A DNA stretch of 64,000 bases. Origin: Anaeramoeba ignava. Taxonomy: Eukaryota; Metamonada; Anaeramoebidae. Position 1 is the stretch's first letter, and the number at the start of each line of letters is the position of its first letter. The notes under the pieces were generated by a model. The model was not told the origin of the DNA, ran no database searches, and saw only the letters and a list, made by a program, of their open reading frames with translations. The stretch is taken from the NCBI GenBank assembly GCA_028826165.1, contig JAPDFW010000062.1, positions 62,001 to 126,000 on the forward strand. Direction: 5' to 3'. The position numbers were made by a program, and so were the translations under genes. Below are positions 36,695-51,423 of the stretch, piece by piece.

Positions 36695-38512
36695 TTTAAT
36701 AATTTAATAAATCTAAAACATAATTAATTTATAATTAATTTATAAATTATTTTTAAAATTATAAATAAAATAAATTTATTACAAAATTATAATTAAATAT
36801 TATTTAATATTATTATAAAAAAATAAATAGAAAATATTAATTAATAATTTAATAAATTTAAAACATAATTAATTTATAATTAATTTATAAATTATTTTTA
36901 AAATTATAAATATAATAAATTTAATACAAAATTATAATTAAATATTATTTAATATTATTATAAAAATAAATAAAAATATTAATTAATAATTTAACAAATC
37001 TAATACATAATTAATTTATAATTAATTTATAAATTATTTTTAAAATTATAAATATAATAAATTTATTATAAAAAAAATTATAATTAAATATTAATTAATA
37101 TTATATAAAAAAATAAATAAAAATATTAATTAATAATTTAATAAATCTAAAACATAATTAATTTATAATTAATTTATAAATTATTTTTAAAATTATAATT
37201 ATAATAAATTTATTACAAAAATTATAATTAAATATTATTTAAAATTATTATAAAAATAAATAAAAATATTAATTAATAATTTAACAAATTTAAAAACATA
37301 ATTAATTTATATTTAATTTATAAATTATTTTTAAAATTATAAATATAATAAATTTATTACAAAATTATAATTAAATCTTTAATTAATATTATTATTATAA
37401 AAATTAAATAAAAATATTAATTAATAATTTAACAAATTTAATACATAATTAATTTATATTTAATTTATAAATTATTTTTAAAATTATAAATATAATAAAT
37501 TTATTACAAAAAATTATAATTAAATCTAATTTTAATATTATTATAAAAATTAAATAAAAATATTAATTAATAATTTAATAAATTTAAAACATAATTAATT
37601 TATATTTAATTTATAAATTATTTCTAAAATTATAAATATAATAAATTTATTACAAAATTATAATTAAATCTTATTTTAATATTATTATAAAAATAAATAA
37701 AAATATTAATTAATAATTTAATAAATCTAATACATTATTAATTTATATTTAATTTATAAATTATTTTTAAAATTATAAATAAAAATAAATTTATTATAAA
37801 ATTATAATTAAATCTTATTTAAAATTATTATAAAAATAAATAAAAATATTAATTAATAATTTAATAAATCTAAAACATAATTAATTTATAATTAATTTAT
37901 AAATTATTTTTAAAATTATAAATATAATAAATTTATTATAAAATTATAATTAAATCTAATTTAAAATTATTATAAAAAAATAAATAAAAAATATTAATTA
38001 ATAATTTAATAAATTTAAAACATAATTAATTTATATTTAATTTATAAATTATTTTTAAAATTATAAATATAATAAATTTATTACAAAATTATAATTAAAT
38101 CTTATTTAAAATTATTATAAAAAAATAAATAAAAAATATTAATTAATAATTTAATAAATCTAAAACATAATTAATTTATATTTAATTTATAAATTATTTT
38201 TAAAATTATAAATTTAATAAATTTAATACAAAATTATAATTAATTATTATTTAAAATTATTATAAAAAATAAATAAAAAATATTAATTAATAATTTAATA
38301 AATTTAAAACATAATTAATTTATAATTAATTTATAAATTATTTCTAAAATTATAAATATAATAAATTTATTACAAAATTATAATTAAATCTAATTTAAAA
38401 TTATTATAAAAAATTAAATAAAAAATATTAATTAATAATTTAACAAATTTAAAACATAATTAATTTATAATTAATTTATAAATTATTTTTAAAATTATAA
38501 ATATAATAAATT
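36695..38512. repeat. Satellite B: 13 tandem copies of a ~145-bp unit
   Basis: ACAT(A/T)ATTAATTTATA recurs at 36718, 36863, 37005, 37152, 37297, 37443, 37589, 37732, 37875, 38020, 38165, 38309 and 38454, spacings 142-147. The array occupies the divergent gap between the Rac-BTB start (36532) and the L10 start (38727); the last copy decays at 38512. It shares the ACATAATTAATTTAT word and the period with satellite A, in the same orientation. Confidence 0.95.
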
Positions 38513-38723
38513 TTGTGATAAATAATTGAAAAAAGATGAAGGAGAGAAAGAGAAAAAAATGAATTAATAATTTAATAAAATAAATGAGTCAAAATTATTT
38601 TTTATTAATAAAAGGGGCAAAAACAAAAATATTTTTTTTTTCATTTTCTTTTTCATTTTTTTTTTGTTTTTTTCATTTTTTTCTTTTTCCAATTTTTAAA
38701 CAAAAAAAAATATTATATTATAA

Positions 38724-41099
<2,376 letters not shown>

Positions 41100-41309
41100 G
41101 CTACAACTTTTATTTTTTTTTCTTTCTTTCTTTCCACTTTTTTCTTTTACACTTGATCCACTTTTTCTTCTTCTTCTTCTTCTTTTTTTTCTTTTTCATT
41201 TTCATTCAAAAACAAATTCAAAATCCTTTTTTTTTTACAATGAAATACAGTTTCTTTTCAAATAAAAAATAAAGCTCAAAAACCTAAAATAAAATTTATT
41301 TTTCATTTT

Positions 41310-42385
41310 GAATCTAATTTAGATTTTCTTCTTTTTTTTGAATTGATTTATTTTAAAAATGAAATGAATTTAATTTAGATTTTCTTATTGTTTTTGAATT
41401 GATTAAGATTTAAAAATGAAATGAATTTAATTTAGATTTTCTTCTTTTTTTTGAATTGAATTAGATTTAAAATTGAATTGAATTTAATTTAGATTTTCTT
41501 ATTGTTTTTGAATTGATTAAGATTTAAAATTGAAATGAATTTTAATTTATATTTTCCTATTGTTTTTGAATAGATTAAGATTTAAAATTGAATTAAATTT
41601 AATTTATATTTTCCACTTTTTTTGAATTGGATAAGATTTAAAATTGAAATGAATTTAATTTAGATTTTCCTATTTTTTTTGATTAAGATTTATTTTAAAA
41701 TTGAAATGAATTTAATTTAGATTTTCCACTTTTTTTTGAATTGAATTAAGATTTAAAATTGAATTAAATTTAATTTAGATTTTCCTATTGTTTTTGAATA
41801 GAATTAAGATTTAAAATTGAAATGAATTTAATTTAGATTTTCCTATTGTTTTTGAATTGAATCAAGATTTAAAAATGAATTAAATTTAATTTAGATTTTC
41901 TTATTGTTTTTGAATTGAATTAAGATTTAAAAATGAAATGAATTTTAATTTAGATTTTCCACTTTTTTTTGAATTGATTTATTTTAAAATTGAAATAAAT
42001 TTAATTTAGATTTTCCTATTTTTTTTGAATTGATTTATTTCAAAATTGAATTAAATTTAATTTATATTTTCCACTTTTTTTTGAATTGATTAAGATTTAA
42101 AATTGAAATGAATTTAATTTAGATTTTCTTCTTTTTTTTGAATAGATTTATTTTAAAATTGAAATGAATTTTAATTTAGATTTTCCACTTTTTTTGAATA
42201 GATTTAATTCAAAAATGAAATGAATTTAATTTAGATTTTCCTATTGTTTTTGAATTGATTTATTTCAAAATTGAAATGAATTTAATTTAGATTTTCCACT
42301 TTTTTTTGAATTGAATTATTTTAAATTGAAATGAATTTTAATTTAGATTTTCTTCTTTTTTTTGAATTGATTAAGATTTAATTTA
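41310..42385. repeat. Tandem ~57-bp repeat between L10 and ATR
   Basis: About 19 copies of a unit built from GAATTTAATTTAGATTTTC, then C(A/T)TTTTTTTGAATTGATT, then A/T-rich filler. It fills most of the 1.4-kb gap upstream of ATR. No gene is visible. Confidence 0.9.
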
Positions 42386-42493
42386 TTAAAAAAAAAAACA
42401 ACACTTTAAAAAATATTTGAAAAAAAAAATCATTTTTTCATTTTTTCATTTTTTTTTTTTCATTTTTTTTTTCATCTTTTTTAATTTTTAATT

Positions 42494-45400
42494 ATGACAA
42501 CAGAAGAAGATGAATTAATAAATAAACTTAGAGAAAAAATTACAAAAGTAGCACAAAAACTTGGCCAAGTATACATACAACAAACACAATCATTTTTAGA
42601 AACATTAGATTTGCTTCCAAGATTGTGTTTCAGATTTAGAAAAATTCCCAACAATTCATGTTAATCCACAATTAATACAATTTTTATTTTTTCAAACTTT
42701 TCCGTTATTATTTCAATCAAAATTAGACATTTTTCAAGAAGAAATTCTATCAGTGATTACCAGTTTTTTAGTTTTTCTTCAAAAAATATCATATTCACAA
42801 TTTTTAATATTTTTAAAAGATTTCCACACTTTTTTTAAAGGTAAAGAACATTTTCGATTAAATTAAATTAAAAATTAAAAATTAAATTAAATTAAATCAA
42901 ATTGAAATTAAATTAAAAATTAAATTAAAAATTAAATCAAATTGAAATTGAATTGAAATTAATTTAAAAATTAAATCAAAAATTGAATGCTTTTAATAGA
43001 ATCCGTAAATTTTTGGGATTCTGTAGTCTCAAATGAACAACAAAAACCTCAATTCACTCAATTTATCATATTGATTAAAGAACAAAATCTTGATTTCTTA
43101 ATCAATGACGAATCATTCACTCTCAACTCATTCTCCTATTTTGGATCAAGTCTTTCCCAAAAAATAAAACTCCCTGTCAGATCTTTATTTGACATCCAAC
43201 TTATCCAAATAGTTATAACAAAATTACTTATCAAATTAATCAAGTCATCGTTTTATGTTTTCCAAGAAAACTTTGATTTCGTCACTTTCTTGGTTTCGCA
43301 GATAAAACACTCAACTCTGAAATTGAAAATAATATCTTTGGAATGCTTGAATCATTTTATTAGAGGAAAAGCTTCTTCAATTAATCATCGACAACTTGCT
43401 TCGACTCTTTTTACTTTTCTTTCACAAGGAAAAACCGATCAAGAAAGGCATTTATTGAACCAATTACGCACTCCGGAGTTTGAAATACACCTTGGAAACT
43501 GTCTGCTTTCTTTGTTTGAAACAAAAAATGCTTCTCGTTGGTCTGTTTATGCTTGTTTTCAAAATTTTGAATCCTTATTTACTTGGAACATTTTAAATTC
43601 AGTTACAAATCACTTGAAAATTGTGTTTACAAAAATCCTCAAGGAAATTGTTTCCAATTTCCCGCAAACTACATTTTTGGTTAAAGCTCTTTTTCCTGTT
43701 CTCCATTTGGAAATTATTCAGAATGAGATTGCTGAAATTTTCCACATTTGTATATCAAGATTGGTTGATTCTGAAATATTTCAAATTTCTCTTAATAATA
43801 ATAATAATAATAACGAAAATAAAAATTCTGGATTGTTCAAATCACTTCAAAACGAAAAGAATCAAAAAGCAAACAAACAAAAACAAAATATAGAAAACCA
43901 TATTCATTTTATGGATAAAGAAAATCTCAAGATATCAAATATTTTGAACCAATTTTTGTCTGCTATTCAAAAAATTCTCAATCTAATTCATGTATATTTA
44001 TTATCATCTTTTTTATTTTTAAATTTATTTATTATAATTTTTTAAAAAAAACAAAAATAGAATCAAAACGAAACAATCCAAATTCCATCATCTCAATTCG
44101 GTTGTCTCATTTCAACAACAAAAATTATTCTCCAAATTTTAATTGGCAACCAGGATAAATTACGCAGTCTTATAATTTCCAAAGTCCAAAAATTGGACGA
44201 TTTATTTTCGAGAATATTGAAGGAAATTGTTCCACAAATTGTGAAATTAGCCAAAACACAAGAAATGCAAATTTTATTTGAGGAACAAAATGTGGAGAAA
44301 ATACTTGATTTATTAGAGGTTGTTCAACAAACAAATTTAGAGAATTCGCGGGGTTTTTTATTGGAAATGGCGGATTGGATTGATGAGAAAATGATTGAAA
44401 AGAATCAACAAATTGTGAGAAAATGTGTGATGCTGGTGAAGGAAATTGTTTTAGATAAAAGGGAGGATGTGGAAATAATAAGCAAATTTATTTTGGATAA
44501 TTTGGTGGATGAAGGAAACGAAGAGCAAACAAGAGTTGAATGTTTGCGAGCAATTCCCAAAGTTATTGGCAATATTGCGAATCAAATTGAAAATTACAAT
44601 TTCATGGATAATTTTGTTTCTCCTTTTCGGGATATTCTGGAGAAAGAAAAATCACAGATGATACTTGAAGAATTAGCAAAATTGATTGAAATTATGGTTC
44701 GCAAAACAAATGGGCAATGGAACGGGAGAATTTTTGAGAAGAAGAACGAAAACGGAGTTTCTATCCGTCCGTTTTCGTTGTTTCCAAACAAAATGCGCAT
44801 CCAATACGCAACAAATATAAGATCTTCATTACAAAAAATAGTCCCCGATTTCACAAAGAAAATGAGTATTGAAGAACAGGAAACATCTCTTCTACGAAGA
44901 TGCCGTATTTTCTCACGTTTTTTTATGGATAGAGACGATCCGCGATTCACAACAAAAACACAAGTTTATTCACTTCGTGCATTTTTGTGTTTATTAAGCA
45001 ATTCAGAAAGTAAAGAACTTGAGGAAGAAAAGCAATTTGTGGAAGATCTTTTTGGACTTCTTTTTGGCGAGAATGAATTTCTTCGAATGGAAATTGCCAA
45101 ATCATTGTACATTTTTGTGAAATCGCAAGTTCTAACGAATTTGGATATTCCTGAGCCGCAGAACATTTCAGTTCAGAAAAGAATACCGCAAACCATTTAT
45201 GATACCAAAATTCAAAAACTTTTGGATCATCTTATCGAAGAGAAACTCGTGAATTCAGACGAGCCAATACAAGAAGCAATTTTGGTTGCTCTTGGCTCAC
45301 TGGGATCTTTTGTTGAGAAGGAATTCTTGAAGCAGATCATGATTGTGCTTGTTGACAGACTCACAAAACCACATCCCATTTCGCAGCAGTTTCTTTCTTT

Positions 45401-48400
45401 TGATCAAATAAGGATCATTTCCAAGAGAATGGGTATCACGGAATCGCAGCTATTTATTCTTTTCAAGTATGATTTGTGTCCCTTGGTGATGAGGAAGCTC
45501 AAAACATCAGATTCTCTTGTGAACGAGATTGCTTCTGCAATATTTGACGGAACCTCGCAAGAATTTATCGAGAAATACCATCAGTATTCGCTTCCAGAAA
45601 TATTGATTAAACAAGGATGTTGATCTACTTTCTCTCATTTCACAACGTTTGGAGAAGGAACCCAACATGCTATTCCGCGATAACTTGAGCTATATCATTT
45701 CTTTCTTTTTAATTCAAAACCCCAGCATAAGCCAGAAGAAGAAGGAAATGCATTCCAAGCAGATCCAAAAATTGCAAGAGAAATTCAAGGAATTTGAGAT
45801 TCCAATCTCGAATTTGGAATCGTTGATCACAGATTTCTTGCCAGTTTTTGTGGAGTATCTTGGAGATGAAGTGAATGCAATTCAATACAAAGCAGAACTT
45901 GCGTTGAGCTATTGTTGCCAGCAGTCAATTCCAAAGTTGGGATTGAGTTCGTTTTTGAAAAAGCATTTTTTGCGCATTGTTAGTCATCTCACAATGAAAT
46001 TCCACGACAAGGATGTCGACATTTCAGAGAAACGCCGTTCAATGAGAAGTTTATCCAAATTGATTCAAGCAGTTGGAGGAAATAACATTGGGACTTTGTG
46101 GCCTCGGATCATAACGATATTGGAGGAAGTGAATGAAATCGAGGCGCTGAAATTAGAAACATTGAAGCTTCTGTCTGTGTTTATAACAACTATTGATGAT
46201 AAAGCGCTCAAATCACTTGGATACTGGGTGATTGCGTTTTTGTACAATTCATTCAATAGGGAAATGAAATCAAAATATAAACAATCAGAACCAAATAGCA
46301 CTATCAGTACTAACAACATTTTTCATGTCGGGATTAATTCCCACAATGAGAATATCATCGACAATAGCACTCAAACGAACCAAAACCAGCAATATATTCA
46401 TTCTATGCTTACGAAACTTATTATCACCAAGGAGTCTTTACTGAGAGACAAATTCCGATTAATTCCTATTCTTTTCCGAGACAACCCTCTTTTCCATGAT
46501 ATCAACAAGAAAATTGAGGAAAATTCACAAAAAATTGATTTGGATCAATATCTTTCTGAACTGAATCAAAAACTGAACCAACCTTCTTCAATGGAAAGGT
46601 TTTTGGCGTTGAAGAAATTGATACAAATTCTGAAGAGTAAGAAGCAAGAAATCTACTCGCTAATTATTCAAGGAGAATCGCAGACAACAATCAAGAAAAT
46701 ATCAGATTTAGTTCAGTCACTTTTGCTGGGAAGCAACGCGAGAGGAGCTGAGGAGAGGTTATTGTACACAAAGTGTCTTGGACTTATTGGCGCAATTGAT
46801 CCAGGGGTTCTTCCATTGAGAGTTACAGATTCACTGAAGAGACACGAAAGAAGAGGCAAAGGATTGATTTTCGAGCTTATTAACAACTATTTAATCAACG
46901 CACTTCAAAAAAAGCATGATTTTGCAGGGTTTGCTATTCAGGAGCTTCTTGCATATCTTCGCAATTACCACAAACATTCTATGTCAAAACTTTCAGAGCA
47001 TTTTGGAATTGAGACTCAGGAGTTGATTTCTGAGTTTCACAACTCAAAATATCATATGGATATGCAGAGCGTGACATTCAAATCAAAAAATGATCATTCT
47101 AATTCTCGACAATCAATTTTCCAAAAGATTTTCAGTGATTCACGAGATAATAAGTTCCATCGATGGATTGGAAGTTGGGCTTTTTATCTTGTTTCCAAAA
47201 CAAGTGAACAAGAATCCGAGATTTTTAGAGCTTGTCAGGGAGTTATTAAGAATGATGAAGCGATTGCTTTGTATCTTCTTCCATATTTAATTCAAAATAT
47301 AATATTTTCACAAATTTCCAAGGAGACAAACGAGATGCTTGATGAGATTCAAGATATTCTTCGTCATGCTAATTCGGATGTTTTTTTATTGAATCGGTCA
47401 ACTGTTGAATACGAGATGGTTCAATTAGGATTACAGACAGTATTTACAATTGTTGATACATTATTTGAGTGGAATGAAGCACGAAAAAAGAAATCACGGT
47501 AAATATTTAAATTTAAATCAATTAAATATTAAATTTTAAATTTTATATTTAAAATAAAAATCAAAAGCCAAAATAGAGTTTCAAGAAAATCAAAAAATTC
47601 AAACCAACAAAACGAAAATACTCAAAATTTCCTCAATTCAATTCCTCTTGAAAAACTCGCATACGCTTCATTCAATTTTAAAGCATACGCAAGAGCAATC
47701 AAATACCACGAACTCTTCACAAGAAAACAAATGGAACTAATGGTTGCAGAAATCACAAAAAAACAATTTCTAGCAAAACAAACACCATTCTTACAAAAAA
47801 TGTATTCAGCAATAGAAGATCCCGATTCACTTGATGGAATAAGAACATTGCGAACATCAATAACAGCGACAGAGAAAATACTTGATTTTGAAACTGAAGG
47901 GAATTGGCTTGATTCAATGCGGATCTACGATCAAGCAATACAGCAAATCCACGAGCAAAAAAATCAACATTATCAACAACAAAACCAACAAAAACAACCG
48001 CATCAACAAGAACAACAGGCGCAAACAACCTCAAATACAACAGAAAGCAAATTGGAGACGCAAACAGATTCTCCAATGGCAAATATAGTGGAGTTGAATA
48101 TAGGACTCCTTAATAGCATGTCTAATTTGAATCTATATCATCCACTCAAATCACGCATCTTTGATATTCTGAATAATAACCAATTCAACGAGAAAGACTT
48201 GATGAAATTCAACTCTTTCGGCGTGAGAGTGGGATGTGAGAGTGGAGACTGGAAACTTGCCGAGCATTTCCTCAATGCAAAATGTGAATATGATTTCTTT
48301 GTTGATTTGGGGAATATTTTGCTTGAAATATTTCATTTATCACAGAAATACCACGAATCTTTAACAAGGACACGGAACGATTCAACACATTCACATTTGA

Positions 48401-51318
48401 AAACAATCCCTATTGAAAATAATACAATTGATGATAATAGCGGGATAAGTGATATTATGATGAGTGAAGGATTAAACGAAGGCAACGAAACAGGAATAGG
48501 AGCAAATAGTCAGAACGACTCCATGGGCTTAGAAAACACCCAATCGCAAGAAAAACTTCATGCATTATTTGGATACAGCGAAAATTCGATGCGTGTTGTT
48601 CGCATCAAGGAATTGCTCAACAAGGCACGACTCAACTTGATGTCGTCATTGAGCGCAGCAGGAATGGAATCCTACCAACGTGCATATCCCTATGTTGTGA
48701 ATCTTCATATTTTATACGAGGTTGAACAGATGTTCCGTTTGTGGAACAAAGGATTTCCTGCAGAAACACACAACATGCGCAAACGAAAAATTTTCGAAAC
48801 TTTTCAACAACAACAACAAAACCACATGCGCAAAGATAATCTCGTCAATGAGCTTGACAAAAGACTTGAGATTTGCGCGAATTCATTCCGCGCGATGGAG
48901 CCCATTTTCAAAACTCGCCGTATAGTGTTTGAGTTGTGTCAAATGAAGGACGAAGTTGCGAGGACATGGCTCCAAGTAGCGCGAACATCAAGAAAAGCGA
49001 ATCAAATCGACAGGACAAAATCAGCGATAATACACGCTGAGAATTTCCATCTTCCAGAATTGTATGTGGAGAAGGCGAAGCTTCTATTTACAAGCGGGAA
49101 TCCTCGCCAAGCACTTTTCACACTTGAAGAGGCGGTGAACAAATCCCGCGCAATTAGTGATGTTAGTGTTTCACAACTGCTCAAAATACAGCTTCTTCAC
49201 AATAAATGGGCTGCCGATACTGGATTGAAATCTTCTCGGGAAGTTGTCGAGAAATACAAATCAATACTTGTTGCGTTCCCAAGAACGAGCAAGGCTTATT
49301 TTTATCTGGCAAGCCATTACGATGCCACTCTTATTGCGCGATTGGAGAAATATCAAGAATATCTTCTTGCAGGAAACAATGTTTTCACAACAGCACAAAA
49401 AAGTTCTATTCGCGCAAATAAACTATCGAAATCAAAATCGAAGTTGAAAGTGAAATCAAAAGCAAAATCCAAAACAAAATCCAAAAAGGAATCTGAAGAT
49501 CTTCAAAATAGTTTGTTTTCAGATCCTCGAGAAGGAATCAATCTCGATGACACTTTGCTTCTGTTGAAAAACGCGATTCGGAATTATGCATCTTCTCTGC
49601 AGTATTCCGACAAATATATTTTCGAGTGTCTTCCGCGAATATTATCATTATGGTTTGGACTTGGAGCAACAACAACAAGTGATCGCAGCAAAGGCGGCGA
49701 TCAAATATGCTTATTATTACAGATTTTCTCAACAGAAAAGCCGAGCAAACAAGCATTGGAGGAATGGATCAGCAAGATCAACAAGCTAATGACCAAGCTT
49801 GCGCGGGATTTACCAAGTTACAAATGGGTGACTGCGCAATCGCAGCTTGTGTCCCGAATCTGTCACACAAACCCAAGCGTATGGGTTGTTTTGAAGGATA
49901 TTTTGTCTGTTGTTTTCCGCGCATATCCCCATCATTCCATATGGTCAATGATTGCTATGCATCGCTCTGTTGTCGAACAACGCAAACACAGAGTGGCTGA
50001 ACTTTTCAACTCGTTCAAACAATATCCGCAAATTGACCGAAAAATTCAACAAGTGTCTCAATTGACGGATCTTCTTATCCGTGTGAGCCATGAAAAAAGC
50101 ACACCACTTGTTCAACGGTATATGGAAAAGATGCATGCTTTAGGGGAATTAGATTTAGTTGTTCCAAGACAAGATACACTTGGGCTTAATTTTCCCGGGT
50201 TGCAAACGGAGAATTCAAATAATTCAAACAATTCAAAAAATTCAAATAATTCAAATAATTCAAAAAATTCAAACAATTCAAATAATTCAAATAATTTTTC
50301 AAATCATAATATTCCAACAATCAAAAAAGTATGCAAAAAATTCGAACAACTTTCATCACTTCAAAAACCAAAAAAACTCAAATTTCTGGGAAGTAACGGT
50401 GTGCATTACACTTTCTTAGTAAAACCACACGACGATCTCAGAAAAGATGCGCGTATGATGGATTTCATGAATCTAATCACACGAATCCTAAAGAAAAACC
50501 CACAAAGCAGACAAAGAAGACTAGAAACACGAACATATGCAGTAATTCCGCTTAACGAGAAGTGTGGAATTATCGAGTGGGTTGAGAACACGAAGACATT
50601 CCGGTCGATTGTGATGAGTTTATATCAAGGAAAAAACCCGTCGCTTCAAGAACTGCAGAAAATATATCGGTTCCAAGACTTCACAAACGAAAACACATTC
50701 ACAAACATTCTTGTTCCACTTTTTCCGCCAGTATTTTATCGATGGTTTCTACTGGCATTTCCTGATCCCGCGTTGTGGTTCGATGCGAGATTAACATTTA
50801 CACGAAGTCTAGCAGTCATGTCCATGGTGGGATATGCAACTGGACTTGGCGACAGACACACAGAGAATATTCTTCTCAACTCAAAAACGGGAGAAGCTGT
50901 TCATGTTGATTTTAATTGTCTTTTTGAACAAGGATCAGCGCTTAAGATTCCTGAATGCGTCCCCTTTAGATTGACACATAATCTCATCAATGCAATGGGT
51001 CTTTCTGGTTATGAAGGTGTTTTTAGAAGAGTTTGTGAAATCACAATGTCTATTTTTAGAAGAAATCAAAAGGCTCTTATTAATGTTCTTGAAACTTTTG
51101 TTTATGACCCTCTTGTTGAATGGACTAAAAATCAACAGAACCAACAGGAAAATGAAAGTGGTGTTCGCACTCTCAAAAGAATCAACGAGAGACTCCAAGG
51201 AAGAGAAAATGCTGGTGTTGCTTGGTCTGTTGAGGGTCAAGTCGATTTGCTTATTTCAAATGCTACTTCTCCTAATAATTTGGCTCGTATGTTTATTGGT
51301 TGGATGCCTTTTTTATAA
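42494..51318 (+). CDS. ATR: ATR-type checkpoint kinase (Mec1/Rad3 family PIKK)
   Basis: Exons 42494-42568, 42609-42840, 43000-43991, 44061-47498 (with one +1 frame break near 45600-45625), 47577-51318; about 2825 aa (human 2644). ATR responds to RPA-coated single-stranded DNA and signals replication stress. Long HEAT-repeat N-terminus; a UME domain near residues 1060-1170 (FLKKHFLRIVSHL...SLSKLIQAVGG); FAT domain from about 1590 (LEKLAYASFNFKAYARAI). Kinase from ~2515: LGSNGVHYTFLVKPHDDLRK, EKCGIIEWV, catalytic GLGDRHTENILL, VHVDFNCLFEQG and PFRLTHNLINAMG, all diagnostic of ATR rather than TOR, ATM or TRRAP. FATC ends QVDLLISNATSP...GWMPFL. An N/S run (about 50212-50300) lies just before the kinase. 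Intron 1 is only 40 nt. Catalytic residues are intact, so the frame break is likelier a sequence error than decay. Confidence 0.95.
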
Positions 51319-51423
51319 ATTTTCTTTTTTTCTTTTTTATTGAAAAAAAAAAGGGAATAAAAGAAAGAAAGAAAGAAAAAAAGAAAGAAAGAAAAGGAAA
51401 TTTTTTCTTAATTAATTAATTAA

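Noticed and set aside
45600-45625. An intron explaining the ATR frame break
   Set aside because: All nearby GT-AG pairs give the wrong phase or a stop; the flanking protein reads smoothly if one base is skipped.
42494-51318. TRRAP/Tra1 or TOR identity for the large PIKK
   Set aside because: The catalytic GLGDRHTENIL and DFN motifs are intact, which TRRAP lacks, and KPHDDLRKD, CGIIEWV and the UME domain point to ATR.
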